NCBI GenBank assembly: GCA_016710525.1
Contig: JADJVQ010000003.1
Coordinates: 186,001 to 250,000 of the forward strand
Source of the DNA: Burkholderiaceae bacterium
GTDB lineage: Bacteria > Pseudomonadota > Gammaproteobacteria > Burkholderiales > Burkholderiaceae_E
Direction: 5' to 3'
Length of the DNA stretch: 64,000 bases
Below are positions 58,469 to 64,000 of the stretch, in pieces. The position numbers and the translations under genes are program-made. Under the pieces are notes generated by a model, which worked only from the letters and a program-made list of their open reading frames with translations, was not told where the DNA came from and ran no database searches. Within the stretch, counting starts at the first letter, position 1. Every line of letters starts with the position of its first letter.

Positions 58469-58855
58469 TCAGGCAGGATAGTCCGGATCGGCGTCCAGCA
58501 GCCGCACCGCGTCTTGAACCGCCATACCCGCGCGCAGGCCCGCCTGCGTGGCCCGTTCGTTCAGGTGCGAGAGCACGCCGCTGGCCAGGCCGTCGGCCGC
58601 TTCGCCAATGCGTGCCGACTGGTGGGAGTAGGCCGCGCCGATCACCCCGGCGGCCTGCAGCATGTCCAGCCCGACGATGCCGGCCCCGTCCTTGCCGACG
58701 CCCGCGTCGTTGTAGAACACCGCGTGCGGGGGTTGGGGTTCGAGGACGACGAAGCGCGCTGCCGACACGCCGCCGTGGGAGCCCGAGACGATGACCTGGC
58801 CCGCGTGGCCGTGGTCGATGGCGCTGATGGAGTCGAGCAGGAACAGGTGGCGCAT
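58469..58855 (-). CDS. Small conserved hypothetical protein
   Basis: A 128-residue protein that I do not recognise by name. It opens MRHLFLLDSISAIDHGHAGQ, then IVSGSHGGVSAARFV and FYNDAGVGKDGAGIVGLDML. The repeated short glycine/histidine motifs (DHGHAG, SGSHGG, NDAGVGKDGAG) look like an active-site or ligand surface rather than a structural protein. It is divergent from the FAS1-like dehydratase with only 38 bp between starts, which suggests common control. Confidence 0.65.
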   Translation of the reverse strand: MRHLFLLDSISAIDHGHAGQVIVSGSHGGVSAARFVVLEPQPPHAVFYNDAGVGKDGAGIVGLDMLQAAGVIGAAYSHQSARIGEAADGLASGVLSHLNERATQAGLRAGMAVQDAVRLLDADPDYPA

Positions 58856-58893
58856 GGCGGGCGAGGTCGTTGAGCGGGTGGCGGCACGGTAGC

Positions 58894-59751
58894 ATGTCGC
58901 TCATGACCACCGCCCCCGATCTGACCGCCTTCCAGTCCTGGCTCGAGCATCGCGACAACGCGACCGAGCTGCTGAGCGTGGTACCCGCGCACGGACTGGC
59001 CGCCACCCTGAATCTGCCCGCGGCCAGCGTGCCGTCGGATGCCCTGCCGCCCCTGTGGCACTGGCTGCATTTTCTCGACCGCACGCCCAGCGCCCAGCTG
59101 GCCGACGATGGGTCGCCGCGCATGCGTGCGCTGCTGCCGCCGATCCCGCTGGACCAGATCATGTGGGCCGGCTCCGAGATCGATTTCATCCGGCCGCTGC
59201 GCCTGAACGAAGTGGGCAGCCGCCAGTCGCGCATTCTCGACATGACCGGCAAGAGCGGCTCTCGCGGGCCGATGGTCTTCCTCACCACCGAGCACCGCGT
59301 CGAACAGCGGGGCGAAACGGCCATCGTCGAGCGCAACCGCGCGGTGTTCCTGGGCGCGGCGGCACCGGCCGCGGCGCCCGCGGTGTTCTCGAGCCGGCCC
59401 GCCGAGCGGGAGCGCACCTGGCAGATCGACGAAGCGGTGCTCTTCCGTTTCTCGGCGCTGACCTTCAACAGCCACCGCATCCACTACGACCTGCCTTACG
59501 CCACGCAGGCCGGCGGATACCCGGCGCTGGTCGTGCACGGGCCGCTGCAGGCGATTCTGCTGGCCGAGACCTTTCGCGAATGGTTCCCCGATCGGGCGGT
59601 CAGCCGCATCGAGTTTCGCGCCAAGGGGCCGCTGTTCTGCGGCGAGCCGCTGGTGGTCGGCGGGGCGTCACGCGGACCCGGGTCCTACGCGCTGTGGACC
59701 GCGTCGCCACGGGCGGAATGTGCGATGGAGTGCGTGGTCTCGCACGGCTGA
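58894..59751 (+). CDS. FAS1-like dehydratase (MaoC/mesaconyl-CoA hydratase type)
   Basis: A 285-residue protein of two hotdog halves. The N-terminal FAS1-like half ends with MWAGSEIDFIRPLRL and SGRGPMVFLTTEH-like strands. The C-terminal MaoC half has LFRFSALTFNSHRIHYDLPYATQAGGYPALVVHGPL, the hydratase motif with catalytic Asp/His positions near residue 193. Such enzymes hydrate or dehydrate branched dicarboxyl-CoA or enoyl-CoA esters. ATG 58894 is used; ATG 58903 is also possible. Confidence 0.85.
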   Translation: MSLMTTAPDLTAFQSWLEHRDNATELLSVVPAHGLAATLNLPAASVPSDALPPLWHWLHFLDRTPSAQLADDGSPRMRALLPPIPLDQIMWAGSEIDFIRPLRLNEVGSRQSRILDMTGKSGSRGPMVFLTTEHRVEQRGETAIVERNRAVFLGAAAPAAAPAVFSSRPAERERTWQIDEAVLFRFSALTFNSHRIHYDLPYATQAGGYPALVVHGPLQAILLAETFREWFPDRAVSRIEFRAKGPLFCGEPLVVGGASRGPGSYALWTASPRAECAMECVVSHG

Positions 59752-59943
59752 GTCCTGGCGCGCGGGCGCCCGTTCGGGTGGGTCCGTCTGCGCGGTCGTC
59801 TGCCCGCTTCGAAGGAAACGCGAGCGGGACGGCGCGATTTTCGCGGCGCCAGCAGGCATCGGCGGATCGTGCCATCATCGGCGCCCCAGCGGCCCCTTGG
59901 CGGGCGCCGCGGCCGCTTCGGCCCTCCTTTGATCGATTCTGCT

Positions 59944-61191
59944 GTGACCCAAAGCACGCCTCCCGCATCCCCCGCCGTTTCGCCCCAGTCCGGCCCCCTG
60001 AAGTCATGGTGGCCGATCACCCTGCTGGCGGCCGCGCTGTTGATGGTGACGATGGGAATCCGCCAGTCGACCGGCCTGTTCGTCTCGCCGATCAACACCG
60101 ACACCGGCCTGGGCATCGTCACGATCAGCTTCGCGCTGGCCATCGGACAGTTCGTCTGGGGGGCGGTGCAGCCGATCGCCGGCGCGATCGCCGACCGTTA
60201 CGGGCCAGGACGCGTTCTGGCGGGTGGCGTGGTCCTGCTGGCCTGCGGCTCTGCTCTGACCCCCTTCATGACCAGCAGCTTCGGCATCGTGGTCAGCATG
60301 GGTGTGCTCACGGCCATGGGGGCCGGTGCCTGCAGTTTTTCGGTGCTGATCGGGGCGGTGTCGCACTTCGTGCCGCCGGCCCATCGCGGTACCGCGTCCG
60401 GGGTCATCAATGCCGGCAGTTCATTCGGCCAGTTCGTGTTCGCGCCGATTGCCCAGCGGCTGATCGCGGGCCTGGGATGGATGGGTGCGATGTGGTCGCT
60501 GGCGCTGATCACCCTGCTCGCGTTGCCGATCACCCGGCTGATGCGGCGCACGCCTCAGGCGGCGGCCGCGCTGAAGGCCGACGCCGGCGGCGGCCTTCGT
60601 GCGGCGGTGCGTGATGCGTTCCGCGACCCCAGCTACCTGTGGCTGCATGCCGGCTTTTTCACCTGCGGCTTCCACATCGCTTTCCTGGTGACCCACCTGC
60701 CCGGCGAGGTGAACCTGTGCGGGCTGCCTGCTTCGGTGGCGAGCTGGTCGCTGGCGCTGATCGGCCTGGCCAACATCATCGGCAGCCTGGGCGCCGGCTA
60801 CCTGGTCAATCGTGTCCGCAGCAAGTACATCCTGTTCTGGATGTACGCCTCGCGCACCGCGCTGGTGGTGGTGTACCTGCTGGCACCCAAGACCGAGTGG
60901 ACCTTCTATGCGCTCGCAATCGGACTCGGACTCACCTGGCTGGGCACGGTGCCGCCCACCGCCAGCGTGGTCGGCAAGCTGTTCGGCGTGCGCTACCTGG
61001 CCACGCTGTTCGGCATGACGCTGCTGTCCCATCAGGTGGGCGGATTCTTCGGGGCCTGGCTGGGCGGGCTGGCGATTCATCACACCGGCAGCTATCTGTG
61101 GATGTGGTACGCCGACGCCTTGCTTGCGCTGGGTGCGGCGCTGGCGAACCTGCCGATCCGCGAACCGAAGGTGTCGCACGCACCGGCCTGA
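59944..61191 (+). CDS. MFS transporter
   Basis: A 415-residue major facilitator with about twelve hydrophobic helices. The conserved loop between helices 2 and 3 reads GAIADRYGPGRVLAGG, and the N-terminal helix has MGIRQSTGLFVSPI, a pattern of monocarboxylate/oxalate-formate-type (OFA or YbfB-like) carriers. It probably imports an organic acid. GTG 59944 is chosen as start; an ATG at 59869 in the same frame would add 25 unconserved residues, and neither has a clear ribosome site. It is convergent with the small gene at 61217. Confidence 0.88.
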   Translation: MTQSTPPASPAVSPQSGPLKSWWPITLLAAALLMVTMGIRQSTGLFVSPINTDTGLGIVTISFALAIGQFVWGAVQPIAGAIADRYGPGRVLAGGVVLLACGSALTPFMTSSFGIVVSMGVLTAMGAGACSFSVLIGAVSHFVPPAHRGTASGVINAGSSFGQFVFAPIAQRLIAGLGWMGAMWSLALITLLALPITRLMRRTPQAAAALKADAGGGLRAAVRDAFRDPSYLWLHAGFFTCGFHIAFLVTHLPGEVNLCGLPASVASWSLALIGLANIIGSLGAGYLVNRVRSKYILFWMYASRTALVVVYLLAPKTEWTFYALAIGLGLTWLGTVPPTASVVGKLFGVRYLATLFGMTLLSHQVGGFFGAWLGGLAIHHTGSYLWMWYADALLALGAALANLPIREPKVSHAPA

Positions 61192-61216
61192 TCGGGGCCC
61201 CTGAGTCCGACAGCCT

Positions 61217-61471
61217 TCAGGTGGTCGAGTGGGCCAGCTGCGCCTGATGGGCGAGGCGGGCCTCGATGGCCACGATCTTGCCGACCAGGGCCTCGATGTC
61301 GGCCTGCCCGGACCGTGTCGAGGCGGTCTGGCTGGCGCGCAGCTCCGACAGTTCTTTGGTCAGGCGACGCCAGGTTGCTTCCAGCATGGCGTTCGAGGCG
61401 GCGCCACGCTGGCCGACCGGCTCGATGCCGCGGATCGGTGACACGGCCGAGATGGCGGTAATTTCGATCAT
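61217..61471 (-). CDS. Small hypothetical protein with a helical C-terminus
   Basis: An 84-residue protein. The first 25 residues are extended and Pro/Gly-rich; residues 30-80 form an amphipathic helix or coiled coil (LEATWRRLTKELSELRASQ, then ADIEALVGKIVAIEARLAHQ). ATG 61471 has GAGCGA upstream. No known family. The strand is supported by a ribosome site and by position, but coding status is not proven. Confidence 0.5.
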   Translation of the reverse strand: MIEITAISAVSPIRGIEPVGQRGAASNAMLEATWRRLTKELSELRASQTASTRSGQADIEALVGKIVAIEARLAHQAQLAHSTT

Positions 61472-61637
61472 GGATCGCTCCGGATGCCGAAGGGCGCCGG
61501 GCTGGTCCCGGCGCGGTCAAGGGATACCTTCGAGGGAGTGATCGGCAACGCGCGCCATCGCTTGAGCGGCTCGACCCTGGACGGTGCGCGCCACCCGACG
61601 GACGGTCCGGCTTGTGTCCCCGAGCTGGCGGCGCAGA

Positions 61638-62747
61638 TCAGCAGCCGCGTTCCAGCGCCGACAGCGGCCCGGGCGACTGCCCGAATCGCGCGGCCACTGC
61701 CGCGCTTGCCCGGTCCATCTGAGCCATCGTGCCGGGATCGATCGGCACGATCTGCGCGCGCGCTTCGCGCATGCGCCGCTCCGGGTCCCCGGGCATCAGA
61801 ATGCCGCCGAGTTCCTGGCCATCGGCCGACAGCCGCGCGGTGCGCACCCATTCGACGAAGGACTTCGCCTCGGCCTCGAAGCCTTCCGATCCGCTGATGC
61901 GGGCCGGATCGAAGACGATCGCGAGCATGTTGTTCCAGACCGCGAATTTGTTCGGCATGTTCGCCGGTTGCGTGGTTTCGCCCCCGGTGAGCGCCGCGCC
62001 CAGCAGCTCGCACACCATCGACAGCGCATACCCCTTGTGGCGCGCGAACGGCTGCAGCGCGCCGTGCGGCCCGCCCGCCGGTTCGAACATGACGGCCGGA
62101 TCGTTGGTGGGCTCGCCGTTGGCATCGATCAGGCAGCCCGGGGGGACGGGCACCTGCTTGTTGTAGGCCACTCGGACCTTGCCATGCGCGACCGCGCTGG
62201 TGGCGAAGTCGAGCACGATCGGTCCGCCATCGCGCCTCGGGATGCCGACCGTGAACGGGTTGGTGTTGAAGCGCCCCTGGCCACCGCCGAACGGCGACAC
62301 CATGGGGTTGCGGCTGACCGCGTTGGTGAAGTGGATCGACACCAGGCCGGCGGCCACTGCCTGCTCGGCCCAGTGGCCGACCCGGCCCAGGTGGTGAGAA
62401 TTTCGCAGGCCCATCACGCACACACCGTGCTGGCGCGCGCGCGCGATGGCGAGCTCCATCGCCTGGAAGGTGACGGACTGGCCCATGCCGCGCTTGCCGT
62501 CGACCGAAATCATCGCGCCGGTGTCGCTCAACAGTGCCACCGTCTGGTTCAGCTGCAGCTCCGCATTGAGCAGCGAGTCGACATAGCGCGGCGCCATGCC
62601 CACCCCATGCGAGTCGTGGCCGGCCAGATTGGCGCCCACCAGATGGTCGGCGGTGAGGGTCGCTTCGCGTTCGCTCGAGCCCGAGGCGCGAAACAGGTCA
62701 ATCACCCAGCGGTGCAGGGCGGGGGTGGGAATCAGGTGATCGGCCAT
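61638..62747 (-). CDS. Ldh family (malate/L-lactate/ureidoglycolate) dehydrogenase
   Basis: A 369-residue NAD(P)-dependent 2-hydroxyacid dehydrogenase of the type II family. ADHLVGANLAGHDSHGVGMAPRY (catalytic His) lies near residue 33, VMGLRNSHHLGRVGHWAEQA near 110, FGGGQGRFNTNPFTVGIP near 153, and LDFATSAVAHGKVRVAYNKQ near 178. It oxidises a 2-hydroxy acid or sulfolactate-type compound. ATG 62747 fits the family. The residues of the active site are intact. No other gene lies close on its strand. Confidence 0.92.
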   Translation of the reverse strand: MADHLIPTPALHRWVIDLFRASGSSEREATLTADHLVGANLAGHDSHGVGMAPRYVDSLLNAELQLNQTVALLSDTGAMISVDGKRGMGQSVTFQAMELAIARARQHGVCVMGLRNSHHLGRVGHWAEQAVAAGLVSIHFTNAVSRNPMVSPFGGGQGRFNTNPFTVGIPRRDGGPIVLDFATSAVAHGKVRVAYNKQVPVPPGCLIDANGEPTNDPAVMFEPAGGPHGALQPFARHKGYALSMVCELLGAALTGGETTQPANMPNKFAVWNNMLAIVFDPARISGSEGFEAEAKSFVEWVRTARLSADGQELGGILMPGDPERRMREARAQIVPIDPGTMAQMDRASAAVAARFGQSPGPLSALERGC

Positions 62748-63104
62748 GATGGTCTCTCGGTGAGGTCGGGATGAATGCGGTCGTGACGCACGGGACGCCG
62801 TGAACGGCGGCGCTGCGGCGTCCGGGCTCGGGCGGCGCAGGCCGTCATCTTAGCCAGCCGGGCCATCGGCGCCGCGGTGGCCAGCCGCAAAAACGGTTCA
62901 TCGCAATCGAACCGTCGCACGCACAGTCCGAGATCCGTCGGACCCGCGGGTAAAGATCCGTTAGACCTGCCCATCGGCGCGGCGGGCCGTGGTACCAATT
63001 CGGCCTTGCCGGCCCGCGCAGCGTGCGTGTGGCCCGATCGCCCCGAAGCGGTGTGTGCGCCGCGCCGGGACCCGCCACTGTGACCCGATGAGCGTGCCGA
63101 TCCG
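62748..63104. promoter_or_regulatory. 357-bp divergent intergenic region with inverted and direct repeats
   Basis: This is the longest non-coding stretch outside the insertion sequences. ACGGTTC (62893-62899) and GAACCGT (62909-62915) form a perfect seven-base inverted repeat around nine bases. AGATCCGTCGGACC (62931-62944) is repeated as AGATCCGTTAGACC (62954-62967), two mismatches in 14, period 23 bp. Both look like regulator sites between the divergent dehydrogenase and GT39 genes. No regulator gene is seen in the window next to them. Confidence 0.4.
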
Positions 63105-64000
63105 ATGAGCGAATCCACCCCGGCGCCTGTGCCCGCCGACGCCTCGGGCACGGCGGGCCGCCTGTCGACGGGCATTCGCCGCGAACAGCTCGCCCTGCTC
63201 GCCATCCTGGCGCTCGCGGGGGCGCTGCGCCTGTGGCGGGTCGAGCAGGGCGGCTGGGGCGCCGAGTACTACTCGGCGGCGGTGCGCAGCATGGCGCTGA
63301 ACTGGCACAACTTTCTGTTCGCAGCCTTCGATCCGGCTGGGTTCATGTCGGTCGACAAGCCGCCGGTTGCCCTGTGGCTGCAGGTCGCGAGCGTGAAGCT
63401 GCTGGGCTATCACCCGTTCGCTCTGATGCTGCCGCAGGTCCTGATGGGAGTTGGCTCGGTCTGGGTGCTCCATCGCCTCGTGCGGCGCGCAGCCGGTGCG
63501 GGCGCCGCGCTGGTCGCTGCCCTGCTGCTGGCGCTGATGCCGGTGCTGGTGGCCGTCAATCGAACCAATAATCTGGACAGCGCGCTGGTTTTTGCGCTGC
63601 TGCTGAGCGCCTGGGCGCTGCTGGCGGCCGCGCAGACGGGCCGGCGCGCGCTGCTGCTGCTGGCGATGGCCGGGCTCGGGGTGGCCTTCAACGTCAAGAT
63701 GCTGGCGGCCTTCATCGTGCTGCCGGCTTTCGTGCTGACCTACGCGATCAGTGCGCCGGTGCCGCTGCGCCGGCGCCTCGCCGATCTGCTGCTGGCTGCG
63801 CCGGTGCTGGCGGCCTGCTCGCTGTCGTGGGCGCTGGTTTGCGAGGCCACGCCGCCCCAGTCGCGTCCTTTCGTGGGCAGCAGCCAGGCCAATTCCGTGC
63901 TCGAACTGATGGTTGGCCACAACGGCCTGGGCCGCTTCGTCGCGCTGCTCAAGCCGGCGGCGCAGTACGCCGCGCCGGTCCGTCAGGCCCGTGCCGGGCC
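63105..64000 (+). CDS. Glycosyltransferase family 39 membrane protein (YkcB/ArnT-like), 3' truncated by window
   Basis: The first 298 residues of a polytopic membrane glycosyltransferase. After a 27-residue cytoplasmic start come helices at about 28-45, 100-118 and 125-145. The first periplasmic loop carries GGWGAEYYSAAVRSM and FMSVDKPPVALWLQ, with the acidic residue and DKPP motif of PMT/ArnT-like enzymes. These use a polyprenyl-phosphate sugar to modify protein or lipid outside the inner membrane. ATG 63105 is chosen because ATG 63088 reads into a stop after six codons. The gene continues past 64000. Confidence 0.87.
   Translation, partial: MSESTPAPVPADASGTAGRLSTGIRREQLALLAILALAGALRLWRVEQGGWGAEYYSAAVRSMALNWHNFLFAAFDPAGFMSVDKPPVALWLQVASVKLLGYHPFALMLPQVLMGVGSVWVLHRLVRRAAGAGAALVAALLLALMPVLVAVNRTNNLDSALVFALLLSAWALLAAAQTGRRALLLLAMAGLGVAFNVKMLAAFIVLPAFVLTYAISAPVPLRRRLADLLLAAPVLAACSLSWALVCEATPPQSRPFVGSSQANSVLELMVGHNGLGRFVALLKPAAQYAAPVRQARAG

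Noticed and set aside
57315..59480. Reading the Bug receptor as the C-terminus of a 721-residue protein
   Set aside because: The signal peptide and GGAGA ribosome site at 58277 define the start; the upstream part is antisense or intergenic.

Overview
The window is high-GC DNA (around two thirds G+C by eye) with tightly packed genes, many 4-bp ATGA stop/start overlaps and several orphan Bug/TctC periplasmic receptors. This combination points to a betaproteobacterium of the order Burkholderiales. I found no rRNA, tRNA, CRISPR array or phage genes. Work was by reading only; family assignments rest on recognised motifs, not on searches.

Layout. (1) 1-8.0 kb: end of a probable TRAP receptor gene, a DUF1272 protein, a NIPSNAP protein, then a ferulate-type CoA-ester operon (crotonase, feruloyl-CoA synthase, hotdog thioesterase, MarR regulator), an FAD monooxygenase, a frameshifted 2-hydroxyacid dehydrogenase and a MarC membrane protein. 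(2) 8.0-27.2 kb: an apparent phosphate-starvation island. It holds a PlcP-like phosphoesterase (COG2908), an MGDG-synthase-like glycosyltransferase, two paralogous class III aminotransferases flanking a crotonase/phosphatidylserine-decarboxylase pair, an Mpo1-like membrane protein, a GT4 glycosyltransferase, a secreted 5'-nucleotidase, a TPR/pseudo-protease, a GNAT acyltransferase, and a Ugp-like ABC importer with a phosphodiesterase and a HAD phosphatase. Nearly every transcription start region here carries PhoB-type half-sites (nnnTCAY) repeated every 11 bp. (3) 27.3-40.7 kb: a Bug receptor, a VapBC-type pair with a perfect palindromic operator, pyroglutamyl peptidase, and catabolic genes (enoyl-CoA hydratase, hydrolase, LLM flavoenzyme, MhpA-like hydroxylase, FAD oxidoreductase, SDRs, thiolase). 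(4) 40.8-43.6 kb: an IS1182-family and an IS630-family element side by side inside a thiolase remnant. (5) 43.8-64 kb: more acyl-CoA/xenobiotic-type catabolism (two old-yellow-enzyme homologues, a phosphotransferase module, D-aminoacylase-type amidohydrolase, GST, ALDH, ADH, two Bug receptors, FAS1-like dehydratase, MFS permease, Ldh-type dehydrogenase) and the start of a GT39 membrane glycosyltransferase that runs off the window.

How the genes fit together. The 8-27 kb block reads as one programme for low phosphate. Phospholipids would be opened by the PlcP-like enzyme and replaced by phosphorus-free glyco- and aminolipids (two glycosyltransferases, GNAT acyltransferase, possibly the aminotransferases and decarboxylase), while the nucleotidase, importer, phosphodiesterase and HAD phosphatase recover phosphate. 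The aminotransferase/decarboxylase/crotonase/Mpo1-like part has no described role that I know of and is the best candidate for a new system.

Caution. At least five genes in the first 21 kb show a single-base frameshift (near 2297, 6621, 8205, 13223 and 20743), and two permease domains at 22.8-24.4 kb are fused, while none is seen in the remaining 40 kb. Several lie in GG or CCCC runs, so assembly error is as likely as real gene decay.
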